DNA from: Nitrospira sp.
GTDB lineage: Bacteria > Nitrospirota > Nitrospiria > Nitrospirales > Nitrospiraceae
Reading direction: 5' to 3'
Length of the DNA: 64,000 nt
Assembly: GCA_005116945.1 (NCBI GenBank)
Contig: SWDH01000029.1
Span: forward strand, 119,620-183,619
Part shown: piece after piece, positions 9,336-17,010 of the stretch
How the letters are laid out: every line of letters starts with the position of its first letter
How positions within the stretch are numbered: the first letter of the stretch is position 1
The notes under the pieces: model-generated
What the model was told of the DNA's origin: nothing
Databases searched by the model: none
What the model saw: the letters and a program-made list of their open reading frames with translations, nothing else
Translations under genes and position numbers: made by a program

Positions 9336-9656
9336 ATGAAGAGACTGCTTGGGCTAGAAGGGTTTGATTGGAATGAGGCCAACCTCACGAAGAATTGGGA
9401 GAAGCATCGCGTTACCCCATGGGAGTGCGAGCAAGTGTTCTTCAATCTTCCGCTGGTCGTGGCGGAAGACTCGGCCCATTCTGCAGTTGAGGCTCGCTAC
9501 TATGTGCTGGGGCAATCCGATGCAGGACGACCACTCTTTCTCGTCTTTACCATCCGCAAGCGGAAGATTCGTGTCATTTCGGCGAGAGATATGAGTGCGA
9601 AGGAACGGAGGACGTACGATGAGCAAGTTAAGGCCAAGACCGACGTTCAAGAGTGA
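9336..9656 (+). CDS. brnT: BrnT-family toxin
   Basis: RNase toxin of the type II BrnT/BrnA family (RelE-like fold). 106 aa. Family features are visible: FDWNEANLTKNWEKHRV near the N-terminus, a central strand pair ending FLVFTIRKRKIRVISARDMS, and the closing KERRTYDEQ helix. BrnT proteins are usually 85-100 aa. The start ATG has no strong Shine-Dalgarno sequence and lies about 20 nt after the expected transcription start. Its 3' end overlaps the antitoxin gene by 38 bp in another frame. The pair lies between repeat B copies 2 and 3. Confidence 0.85.
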   Translation: MKRLLGLEGFDWNEANLTKNWEKHRVTPWECEQVFFNLPLVVAEDSAHSAVEARYYVLGQSDAGRPLFLVFTIRKRKIRVISARDMSAKERRTYDEQVKAKTDVQE

Positions 9657-9909
9657 AGTGCAGGAGGCCGCCTTCTGGGCGTCGCATGACTCAACGGAGT
9701 ATATCGATTACTCGAAAAGCCGCAGGACGATCTTCCCGAAGCTCAAACCATCGACGGAAACGATTTCACTCCGGCTCCCAAAATCTCTTTTGGATCAACT
9801 CAAGACATTGGCCAACAAGCGCGATGTCCCCTATCAGACGCTCCTGAAGCTCTTTGTGCTTGAACGAGTGCAAGCAGAGCTGAATCTCAAGACCTTCAAG
9901 GCTATCTGA
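9619..9909 (+). CDS. BrnA-like antitoxin with C-terminal ribbon-helix-helix
   Basis: 96 aa from ATG 9619, which has GGAGG upstream at good spacing. The N-terminal half has FKSEVQEAAFWASHDSTEYI, a pattern of BrnA/CopG-like antitoxins. The C-terminal half TISLRLPKSLLDQLKTLANK followed by VPYQTLLKLFV fits a ribbon-helix-helix DNA-binding unit. It should neutralise the toxin encoded just upstream and repress the promoter at 9282-9321. The toxin-first order matches brnTA operons. The exact family within the RHH antitoxins is less certain than the pairing. Confidence 0.8.
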   Translation: MSKLRPRPTFKSEVQEAAFWASHDSTEYIDYSKSRRTIFPKLKPSTETISLRLPKSLLDQLKTLANKRDVPYQTLLKLFVLERVQAELNLKTFKAI

Positions 9910-9927
9910 GAGAGCCGACAGCCATCC

Positions 9928-10180
9928 TTCTTGCTCGCAGAACAGAGGCGGGGGTGGAGCCTGATGATCTTCTGTGCTCGCGCAACGCGCGGTCGCGGAC
10001 TCCCCTCGTTGGACGCGCGCAGTGGAAGATCAATCAGCCCCCATCCCTGAAGAAAAAACGGGCGAGCTTGAAGGGAGTGTGAGAGGGTAGGCTAGATGGT
10101 CTCCTGTGCTCGTGCAACGCGCGGTCTAGGAAGACCCTCGTTGGACACGCGCAGTGGGAGCCCGATCTAGCCAGCCCTCA
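9928..10180 (+). repeat. Repeat family B, copy 3 (right border of BrnTA)
   Basis: Blocks in order: CTTCTTGCTCGCAGAAC, GGTGGAGCCTGATGATCTTC, GTGCTCGCGCAACGCGCGGT, CTCGTTGGACGCGCGCAGTG, GAAGATCAATCAGCCCCCAT, and a second GTGCTCGTGCAACGCGCGGT unit near 10108. The GGAGCCTGATGATCT...GCGCAACGCGCGGTCG part is nearly identical to copy 5 near 31.08 kb. Confidence 0.75.
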
Positions 10181-10527
10181 CAAAAGAGGGTCGAACACTC
10201 GCAGTGAACGCCAGTCTGGTTACTCCTTGTTCATGCCAGTCACACTTGAGCCACAAATAGTTTTGCTGCTGGTGAGTTAGGGAAGGCTGCGAATATGCAA
10301 TTCGCGGATGGAGATCTATGACAAATCTAGCTTTTGGATATAGAGGAACAGCGGTTTAGGAAGGCGCTTCCATTATACTTATTCCACCCACTCAGGCTCA
10401 TTCGGTTCAAGTCTAGGCAAGAGTTAGATGGAAAGCGAACTTTGGCTGGATAAGCTGGAGTGCGGTGGGGGTTGAGCATAATCCAACATCCCCGTTCGGT
10501 ATTGGAATCAACGCCGTGCTAGTTCAC
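10181..10527. other. Intergenic stretch with no recognisable gene
   Basis: 347 bases between repeat B copy 3 and the stop of the TPR gene. AT content looks higher than in neighbours. I see no ORF with family features, no RNA gene and no clear terminator. Confidence 0.4.
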
Positions 10528-12072
10528 TTAATGAGTAGAGGATTCCTGTATGGAGGGCTTTGGATCTAACTCCTGGGCTCTGTTAAAATCATCCCTTGCC
10601 TCTTTTTTATTTCCTAGCTCGTTGTGAGCAAACCCTCTAAACCAATAAGCAGCCTTAAGCATTTCAACACTCGGTTTAAGGTTTATTGCCGCTGTGCAAT
10701 CGTCGACAGCCCCTGAGTAATGTTTCAGCAAAAGTCTTGCTTCGCAGCGGAGATTGTGGATCTCGGCATTGTCCGGATTCTTCTTAATTGCCACGGTATA
10801 GTCATCGATAGCGCCTGTGTGGTCTTTCAGCCAAACTTTTACCGTGCCGCGAGATTGATACACGTCGGCATGGTCTGGACTCAGCTCAATCGATTTCGTA
10901 AAGTCCTTGATGGCGCCTTGGTAGTTCTTCAGCTGAGCTTCTGCGAGGCCGTGATTATAATAGGCGTCGGCACTGTCTGGACTCCGCTCGATTGCCGCCG
11001 TATAGTCCTTGAGGGCGCCTGTGAAGTCATTCAGCCGATATTTCAACACGCCGCGAGCAATGTATGGGCCGGAATGGTTTGGGATAAGGTCTATCGCAAG
11101 AGACAAGTCATCCATCGCCCCTTGATGCTGGCCTAGTGCTTCCTTAGCATAGCCACGATTGGCTATGAGCTTTGCATATACCATCTCACTTTGTTTGGCC
11201 ACACTCAGTCCACGATCATATGTCGCAATTGCATCATCGTGTCGATAGGAGTCGATATAAATATTTCCGAGATCGAGGTAGAGAGAGGGAATCCTCGGGG
11301 CCAGATCTATTGCAATCGTAAAATGGCTAATTGCTGTCTCAAACTTTCCTTCGTAGTAATCCTTTTTCCCCTCGACGTATTCTTTCTTCACCTTTTCGGA
11401 AAGACTTGTTAGTTCCTTGTCTACTTCAGCCAATTCTTGGTCCACCTCTTTTTCGGGAAGATTAGGATCTGGCAGAGAGGGTCGCGATTGTTCCATCCGA
11501 TCCAACCTCTTTGAAATATCTTCTAGCCCGGCCTTTAGGGTTTCGGTGCCGGTCACCACGTGTGTTTCAATGGCTTGCAGCTTTTTCATGATCTGTTCTA
11601 GGCCAGTGAGCGAAACCAACTTCTGCAGGGTGGCAGTGTACTGCTTCAGTATGTCCTGCAACCGCTTCTCATCCAGTCGGCGTCCTTGTGTCAAAAGGTT
11701 CCGAATCTCGTCCAATTCTTTCGCCTGGGTCTTCAATTGCGGGGACAAACTCTTGAGCGCTTCAACATATTGCCCTTTCGTGATGGCGCAATTGTTAAAG
11801 CTAACCACTAAGGCCTTCAGAAACTCATTCGCGAGCTGGGTCGCTTCCGTCGCCTGTTGCAGCGTCTTGGGATCAACCGAGACCCTAGTTTTTAAGATGG
11901 CGAAGCTATCGAGGACGGCTGTGACGGTTTGACCTTCGTACCCAAGGGCGATTGCCTTGAGGTCAATTTTATAACGCACATCACCGGCTCCGCAGGTAAT
12001 CTGTTCCGCTGCAATCGCGGGACAGAGGCTCACAAGTACGATGAGACTGAGAAGAAGAAAGGCGAGTGTCAT
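10528..12072 (-). CDS. Secreted TPR protein with an N-terminal domain shared with its neighbour
   Basis: 514 aa. A signal peptide (FLLLSLIVLVSLCPAIAAE) comes first. A domain at about 25-125 contains EFLKALVVSFNNCAITKGQY, and a helical/coiled-coil region runs about 125-235. From about 235 to 500 there are seven or eight tetratricopeptide repeats, recognisable by units such as GALKDYTAAIERSPDSADAY. TPRs bind proteins, so a periplasmic scaffold is likely. It overlaps the upstream gene by ATGA at 12069-12072, indicating translational coupling. The N-terminal domain is not one I can name. Codon and base use look more AT-rich than core genes here, hinting at transfer together with BrnTA. Confidence 0.75.
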   Translation of the reverse strand: MTLAFLLLSLIVLVSLCPAIAAEQITCGAGDVRYKIDLKAIALGYEGQTVTAVLDSFAILKTRVSVDPKTLQQATEATQLANEFLKALVVSFNNCAITKGQYVEALKSLSPQLKTQAKELDEIRNLLTQGRRLDEKRLQDILKQYTATLQKLVSLTGLEQIMKKLQAIETHVVTGTETLKAGLEDISKRLDRMEQSRPSLPDPNLPEKEVDQELAEVDKELTSLSEKVKKEYVEGKKDYYEGKFETAISHFTIAIDLAPRIPSLYLDLGNIYIDSYRHDDAIATYDRGLSVAKQSEMVYAKLIANRGYAKEALGQHQGAMDDLSLAIDLIPNHSGPYIARGVLKYRLNDFTGALKDYTAAIERSPDSADAYYNHGLAEAQLKNYQGAIKDFTKSIELSPDHADVYQSRGTVKVWLKDHTGAIDDYTVAIKKNPDNAEIHNLRCEARLLLKHYSGAVDDCTAAINLKPSVEMLKAAYWFRGFAHNELGNKKEARDDFNRAQELDPKPSIQESSTH

Positions 12073-12560
12073 TCGTGGGCTGCCTTCTGCGCAAGAGCAA
12101 TGTATTGAGTGACCAAATCGGATAATTTCAGCCGATCCACATCTGTCAATGCAGGTTGCTTTGTGAGGGTGTCGATTTGGCGCGCCAAGCGATCCATCGC
12201 CTGGAACCCCACGCCAAGGCGGGTGTACTCGGCTTTACTCATGGCGCATCCATTGTAGCTGCTGACCAAGAGCTTGTGGAATTCCTTAGTCTGCTGGAGT
12301 GCTTCGGAGAGTTGCTGAAGCAAGACTGGTTCAATCTTCCCCGATATACGCACCTTAGTAGCTACTGTAACCTCGAGCTCGTAAGAAGTGGGGGAGTTCT
12401 CTGTGATGAAGTTCCGGAGGTCGATGGTCTGCCGGGGTCCGTCATTGCATTCAATGTTGCGGCCGGTGCTCTGAAGCCAGTCTTTCCCAAACCACAAAAC
12501 GATGATTAGGGCAACGGCCCCAATCATCGCGAGGCAAACGATCATCGCATTTTTCTTCAT
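12069..12560 (-). CDS. Membrane-anchored paralogue of the TPR protein's N-terminal domain
   Basis: 163 aa. An N-terminal transmembrane segment (MIVCLAMIGAVALIIVLWF) is followed by a periplasmic domain. Within it IDLRNFIT and EFHKLLVSSYNGCAMSKAEY match the TPR protein's IDLKAIAL and EFLKALVVSFNNCAITKGQY, with the same spacing to a preceding LLQQLSEALQQTK-type helix. The two proteins are therefore paralogous over about 100 residues, and are coupled by the ATGA overlap. No known family recognised. The conserved cysteine in N[GN]CA could bridge the partners or bind a ligand; that is speculation. Confidence 0.65.
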   Translation of the reverse strand: MKKNAMIVCLAMIGAVALIIVLWFGKDWLQSTGRNIECNDGPRQTIDLRNFITENSPTSYELEVTVATKVRISGKIEPVLLQQLSEALQQTKEFHKLLVSSYNGCAMSKAEYTRLGVGFQAMDRLARQIDTLTKQPALTDVDRLKLSDLVTQYIALAQKAAHE

Positions 12561-12998
12561 GGTCTCAGCTCAGCCGTAGAAGCGCTTTCCCAGGAATAGC
12601 GACGGCTCTCACTTCAGATCGATTTCTTCTTGAACCGTCGAGATGATACTTGAATTTCCCTTAGAGGTCGAGGTGATACCAAGGGGGCGCTTTTAGAGTT
12701 TTTGACCTACGTCTTCCTCGTGTGCGGTTGTGGCTGAAGTGTGGCAGAACTATCGTGTCTCATGTGGTTTCATCGGTGCTTCGTCCGCCTCTGACTCGCC
12801 TGTAAGTGATTGAGATAGTACCGCTGAATGCAGATCAGGCCCTATAGTCTCTGGGCCTGGAGGGTTTTCAAATCTCGCCCCCTCCGCCATTTCCCGATAG
12901 GTAAAGTGGGGGTGAGTTTCTGGGCTCTGCACAGCGACCATCATGAGCGTCCTGCTTTTTCAATAGCTCCACTCCAGTGGCTCTAGGCAATTCTGATG
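12561..12998. other. Intergenic stretch, no supported gene
   Basis: 438 bases upstream of the two-gene unit and before repeat A1. It must hold that unit's promoter but I see no clear consensus. A 64-codon minus-strand ORF at 12750-12944 lacks a Shine-Dalgarno sequence and family features and is not called. Confidence 0.4.
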
Positions 12999-13122
12999 AG
13001 GATGCTCAAACAGGCCATCCAACGAGGCCGCAGGGGATGACCGAACCGGAGGCGTAGCCTCATGGCTACGTTGAGGATTCGGTCGAGCCGAGAACGAAGT
13101 TGGGGGCTTGTTTCAGCATCCG
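12999..13122 (-). repeat. Repeat family A, copy A1
   Basis: Roughly 124-bp element with termini GGATGCTCAAACAGGCC and GGCTTGTTTCAGCATCC, and a core CCGGAGGCGTAGCC...GGCTACGTTGAGGATT. In most other copies the core is the palindrome GTACCC...GGGTAC. The stop codon of the sigma-54 regulator lies 2-3 nt beyond its end. Confidence 0.85.
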
Positions 13123-13124
13123 AA

Positions 13125-14483
13125 TTAGAGGTGATACTTTGCCATGCGGTATCGGAAGGTATTCCGGGTGATCTTGAGGAGTCTGCTGGCTTCGGAAATG
13201 TTGCCGCCTGTGTGCTGCAGCGCTTCTTGTAGCAGTTTCTTTTCCATCTCCTGAGCTGAGAGGCCGAAGGCCAGAAGCGAGGTCTTCTCGACTTCTCCGT
13301 TTGATTCCGCCGATCCAGGGCTTCGCACAGAGATAGGGAGGTGGTCCGGTTGGATCACGTCGTCTTTGCACGTGATGGTGAGCCCTTCGACCACGTTGTG
13401 CAGTTCCCGTACATTGCCGGGCCAGTCGTGGGACTGCAAGATGGTCAGCGCGGGTTGGGTGATGCCCTTGATGCGACAGCCATGATCCCGGCGGGCGATC
13501 TCCAAGAACGATGTCAGAATCGGTTCGATATCTTCTGGCCGCTCGCGGAGCGGCGGGATGCGCAGTTGGTAGACGTTCAGCCGATAGTAGAGGTCTAGGC
13601 GGAACCGTCCGGCTTTGATCTGAGCCGGCAAATCTTCGTTCGTGGCAGCAATGACACGAATGTTCAGGTGGATGCTGCGTGTGTCGCCCAGTGGATCGAC
13701 CTGATGAGTCTCTAGAACGCGTAAGAGCTTCGCCTGGGCGGAAGGACTCATCTCACCGATTTCGTCGAGGAAAAGTGTGCCACCCTCCGCTTGTTGGAAT
13801 CGCCCAGGTTTGGTCTGCTTCGCATCGGTAAAGGCCCCGCGCTGATAGCCGAACAATTCCGATTCGAGGAGCTGCTCGGGGATGCCGGCACAATTAAGCG
13901 CCACAAACGGGCTTTTGGACCGGGGGCCGGCGGCATGGATGCCCTGGGCAAGGAGTTCTTTGCCGGTGCCGCTTTCGCCGGTGATCAGGATGGTCGTGGC
14001 ATCGGTTTGGGCGACTTCGGTTGCCAGATGCTTCAGCAGTTTCATCTGAGGCGACCGGCTGATGAGTTGATCGAATGTGGAGGGACGATCAGCCTGTCCA
14101 TGGGGCTCTGGCGCCTCGAAGATGTGGGCCTTGTCGATGGCAGCCTGGAGATCCTTCATCGTGACTGGTTGTGCGAGATAGTCGGTGGCGCCGCGGTGCA
14201 ACGCTTCGACCGCAGCTTTTGCCGACCCGTCTGTTCCAAGAATGATCACGGGGAGGTTCTGCGCGATGCGTCTGGCCTGAGACACGATCACGTGGCTCGC
14301 AATCTGTCCTTGGCTTTCATCACAGAGGACAAGTGCGAGGTCTGCTCGGTCTTTCAGGATGCGCAGGCCCTCTTCGGTCGTTGCGGTGAGCAGGATGGTG
14401 GTCTGGCGATGGTCGAGAGCTTGTTCGAGTAATGGTCTGGTGTGGGGATCGTCCGAGATAAGCAGCAGGACTGGGGGATGCAT
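13125..14483 (-). CDS. Sigma-54-dependent response regulator (NtrC/AtoC type)
   Basis: 452 aa. Receiver domain 1-120: acidic pair D11/D12 and phosphoacceptor D55 in LVLCDES, but the conserved lysine is replaced by Q105 in YLAQPV. AAA+ domain about 135-370: Walker A GESGTGKE at 169-176, GAFTDA at 216-221 (usual form GAFTGA), Walker B GGTLFLDEIGE at 234-243. A Fis-type HTH at the C-terminus contains GGNISEASRLLKITRNTFRY. It would activate sigma-54 promoters by ATP hydrolysis. No histidine kinase is adjacent. The receiver change may alter phosphorylation signalling. Confidence 0.9.
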   Translation of the reverse strand: MHPPVLLLISDDPHTRPLLEQALDHRQTTILLTATTEEGLRILKDRADLALVLCDESQGQIASHVIVSQARRIAQNLPVIILGTDGSAKAAVEALHRGATDYLAQPVTMKDLQAAIDKAHIFEAPEPHGQADRPSTFDQLISRSPQMKLLKHLATEVAQTDATTILITGESGTGKELLAQGIHAAGPRSKSPFVALNCAGIPEQLLESELFGYQRGAFTDAKQTKPGRFQQAEGGTLFLDEIGEMSPSAQAKLLRVLETHQVDPLGDTRSIHLNIRVIAATNEDLPAQIKAGRFRLDLYYRLNVYQLRIPPLRERPEDIEPILTSFLEIARRDHGCRIKGITQPALTILQSHDWPGNVRELHNVVEGLTITCKDDVIQPDHLPISVRSPGSAESNGEVEKTSLLAFGLSAQEMEKKLLQEALQHTGGNISEASRLLKITRNTFRYRMAKYHL

Positions 14484-14510
14484 AGGAGTTAGGCCTCCCT
14501 GCGAACTACC

Positions 14511-14640
14511 GGCAGGATGCTGAAAAAGTCCGCCAGCGTCATTCTCGGCTTATCGAAATCCTCAACGTACCCCCGAGGGTACGCCTCCGGCTTCGACTCG
14601 CCTGTGGCCTTGTTGGACAGCCATATTGAGCATCCTGCTA
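14511..14640 (+). repeat. Repeat family A, copy A2
   Basis: Full-length copy: CAGGATGCTGAAAAAGTCCG at the left, palindromic core GTACCCCCGAGGGTAC, right end TTGAGCATCCTGCTA. It lies between queG and the sigma-54 regulator. Confidence 0.9.
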
Positions 14641-14689
14641 ATTACTAGGAATAGCCTACTCCTCCTTCCGCCAAGATAAAAGGGGGTGA

Positions 14690-15715
14690 TTAAGAAGCCT
14701 GGCTTCCTTTCTGTCTCCTGCGGTTCTCCTGTGCAATTCCTACGTTACGAAGCAGCCCGCTCCATTTGGCTCGCTTAAGAGGGCTTTCCTTGAACGTAGT
14801 CGAAAAGTTTTTCTCGCCGATCTGAGCCAGAGCATCGAGGCTTGGAGCGAGGGTCAAGGGAGTGGGGGTAAAGGCTGGTTCGTTCGTCGCGTCTGCCCGT
14901 AAGTTAAACGGACAGACGTCCAGGCAATCGTCGCAGCCAAAAATTCGATTGCCCATCTGTGTCGCGAGATCATTAGGAATGACCTCGCGCCCATCGCGAA
15001 GTTCGATGGTCAAATACGAGATACAGAGCCGGGCATCGACGACATAGGGTTCGACGATGGCGCCGGTCGGACAAGCTTGAATACAGAGCGTGCAGCTTCC
15101 GCACAGATCCGTAGCCGGTTCATCCGGTTCCAGATCCACGGTCGTCAGAATCTCTCCGAGCAGGAGCCACGAACCACTTTCTGCCGAGACGAGATTGGAA
15201 TGTTTCCCGATCCAGCCGAGGCCAGCCTGCTGTGCCCAGGCCTTTTCCATGATCGGGCCTGTATCGACGTAGGCCTTGGTGGCGGCGCCCGGCGCAAGGT
15301 CTGCGATCTTTGCTTCGAGTTGTGCGAGCCGCTGGCTCATCACGGTGTGGTAATCCTTCCCCCAGGCGTAACGGGCGATGCGCCCCATTCCAGGCTGTTC
15401 ATCGGTACGATGGTTCGTGTAGTAGTTCATCCCAACCGAGATCATCGATTTGCATCCCGGTAAGACCAGCTGCGGATCGCTTCGACGAGTGGGGTCGCGC
15501 GTCATCCAGGCCATTGTGCCGTGGTAGCCTCGTTGGAGCCATTCCGCGAGACGGCTGAGCAAGCGATGGGGAAAGAGGGGAGGGGGGTCGGGAAGGGAGG
15601 AGTCAGGCTGAAGACTGAAGGCTGAAGGTGGCCCGCTATCAGCGACTCGGCTGATGCCGACAGCATCGAAACCAAGGGTTCGGGCTTCGGCTTTGATCGT
15701 GTTAGCGAGAGACAT
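14690..15715 (-). CDS. queG: Epoxyqueuosine reductase
   Basis: Cobalamin- and iron-sulfur-dependent reduction of epoxyqueuosine to queuosine in tRNA, the last step of queuosine synthesis. 341 aa from ATG 15713-15715. Two ferredoxin-like [4Fe-4S] motifs are visible: CGSCTLCIQACPTGAI and CDDCLDVCPFN. The N-terminal FDAVGISRV and central GRIARYAWGKDYH match QueG. A Pro/Ser-rich insertion (SAFSLQPDSSLPDPPPLFP) near residue 30-50 looks like a lineage-specific expansion. The longer in-frame start would run into repeat A3, so the internal ATG is preferred, although its Shine-Dalgarno sequence is weak. Confidence 0.92.
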   Translation of the reverse strand: MSLANTIKAEARTLGFDAVGISRVADSGPPSAFSLQPDSSLPDPPPLFPHRLLSRLAEWLQRGYHGTMAWMTRDPTRRSDPQLVLPGCKSMISVGMNYYTNHRTDEQPGMGRIARYAWGKDYHTVMSQRLAQLEAKIADLAPGAATKAYVDTGPIMEKAWAQQAGLGWIGKHSNLVSAESGSWLLLGEILTTVDLEPDEPATDLCGSCTLCIQACPTGAIVEPYVVDARLCISYLTIELRDGREVIPNDLATQMGNRIFGCDDCLDVCPFNLRADATNEPAFTPTPLTLAPSLDALAQIGEKNFSTTFKESPLKRAKWSGLLRNVGIAQENRRRQKGSQAS

Positions 15716-15798
15716 GGTTAGCAGTTTCTTGACACGCGAGATGATGACCCCGGAAACGATACCACGTCTGAGATCATTGACGGAAGTTGAATGGCCTC

Positions 15799-15926
15799 CA
15801 GGCTGTTCAGAAAGGCCGTCCAGCAAGGCCGCAGGCAAATCGAACCGGAGGCGTACCCTTCGGGGGTACGTTGAGGATTCGGTGAGCCGAGAACGACGCT
15901 GGTGGACTTTATCAACAGCCTGTTAG
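15799..15926 (-). repeat. Repeat family A, copy A3
   Basis: Family A element with a terminus CAGGCTGTTCAGAAAGGCC and core GTACCCTTCGGGGGTAC. The right end AACAGCCTGTTAG contains the TAA stop codon (complement of TTA 15923-15925) of the Cys-rich protein. Confidence 0.85.
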
Positions 15927-16288
15927 TGCGATTGCTGGGAACAGTCAAAGCGGACAGAGAACTGGACCGAACAATGATCGGATTTACAGTGGGTACAAGA
16001 GCCGGTGATGTGCGTTTTCCAATCTGTGGCCTTCTCGTCGAATCGGCAGAACGTATTTCCGCCTTTGGAGATCGTCGTCCAGGGTTTGTCGGTTTCTGGG
16101 ACATGGGCCACGAGGCAGCTTGTGGGGAAAGGGACGTGACAGCTCTGCAAAGCTTCTCCCTTCGCCATGCCAAAACTACAAGACTGTTCTGTCGTGGCGT
16201 ATGAATCGTCCATAGGCTGCGTGTGAGCCTCTTCTGAAAAGCTCCACAGGCCAATGAACATGATTGATAGACAGAGCCAATGTTTCAT
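15923..16288 (-). CDS. Small Cys-rich secreted protein
   Basis: Not recognised. 121 aa from ATG 16286-16288. A signal peptide (HWLCLSIMFIGLWSFSEEA) is followed by a short domain with about eight cysteines, including ITGSCTHCKSDHC, which suggests disulfides or metal binding in the periplasm. The stop codon sits in repeat A3. It is divergent from the SRPBCC-like gene, with about 115 bp between. A longer in-frame upstream extension has no signal-peptide logic and is not used. Confidence 0.55.
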   Translation of the reverse strand: MKHWLCLSIMFIGLWSFSEEAHTQPMDDSYATTEQSCSFGMAKGEALQSCHVPFPTSCLVAHVPETDKPWTTISKGGNTFCRFDEKATDWKTHITGSCTHCKSDHCSVQFSVRFDCSQQSH

Positions 16289-16403
16289 GGTGCCGCATCG
16301 TAGCACAAACCGTTGGGGGTGAAGTGCGAGACATGTGCGACGATTGTCATACAGCATCCTGTTAGTCCTCGCTTGGATCTCAAGAGGCCTATATACTTGC
16401 CCC

Positions 16404-16958
16404 ATGTTGTGGCGTGTGATGATCGTTGTGGGTTGCCTTGTACTCAGCTGGCCTGGGTGGAGTCGTGCGGCGGATCCAGTTGTGCTGGACGTCCGTACCG
16501 AACCCACCGGCGGCATCCGGGCGACGGCCACGATCCTCTTTCTGGTAGAGCCGGCGATCATTCAACGAATGCTGACTGACTATGCCCGTTGGCCTGAGCT
16601 CTTCGATGTGCGGATGCGGATGGCGGAGATACGGGAGCAAGACGGTAAGGTGTTTACGGATATTCGGATCGATCATGCCCTGCTCCCGGGAGAGCGGCGC
16701 CTCCTGAGTGAGACGAGAATCCTACAGACCGGCGAGTTGCTGACAGAATTGAAGGGGGGCGACTTTAAGCAGTACCGACGGTTCTGGAAGCTCATACCCG
16801 CCGATGGCGGGGCTCATACAAAAGCCGAGTTTGAATTGCTCGTCGAGATCGATACGATTGTGCCGGATTGGATGGTCGTTTTGGCGATGAAGCGAGATCT
16901 CGAATCGCATTTTCGCATCATAAGAGAAAAGGCACTCGCGCAGCATGCGAGACAATGA
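16404..16958 (+). CDS. Secreted SRPBCC/START-like (polyketide cyclase fold) protein
   Basis: 184 aa from ATG 16404. Signal peptide: VMIVVGCLVLSWPGWSRAAD. The mature part has the coenzyme Q-binding/COQ10-like pattern: an early strand ATATILFLVEP, a helix IIQRMLTDYARWPELFD, alternating strands with a FKQYRRFWKLIP segment, and a long C-terminal helix MKRDLESHFRIIREKALAQ. Such folds bind hydrophobic ligands. Ligand and partner unknown. It ends near a family A fragment that runs into the convergent thiI. Confidence 0.65.
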   Translation: MLWRVMIVVGCLVLSWPGWSRAADPVVLDVRTEPTGGIRATATILFLVEPAIIQRMLTDYARWPELFDVRMRMAEIREQDGKVFTDIRIDHALLPGERRLLSETRILQTGELLTELKGGDFKQYRRFWKLIPADGGAHTKAEFELLVEIDTIVPDWMVVLAMKRDLESHFRIIREKALAQHARQ

Positions 16959-16973
16959 GGATCTGAACGATGC

Positions 16974-17010
16974 GAGAACGCCGCTGGCGGCCTTCTTCAG
17001 CATCCTGCTA
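16974..17010 (-). repeat. Repeat family A, terminal fragment at the thiI stop
   Basis: Only one end of the element is present: GAGAACGCCGCTGGCGGCC then TTCTTCAGCATCCTGCTA. The final CTA (17008-17010) is the complement of the TAG stop codon of thiI. A smaller terminal scrap, CAGCATCCTGTTAG, lies near 16351-16364. Confidence 0.7.

Noticed and set aside
12750-12944. 64-codon minus-strand ORF
   Set aside because: No Shine-Dalgarno sequence, no hydrophobic or folded pattern, and no family resemblance.
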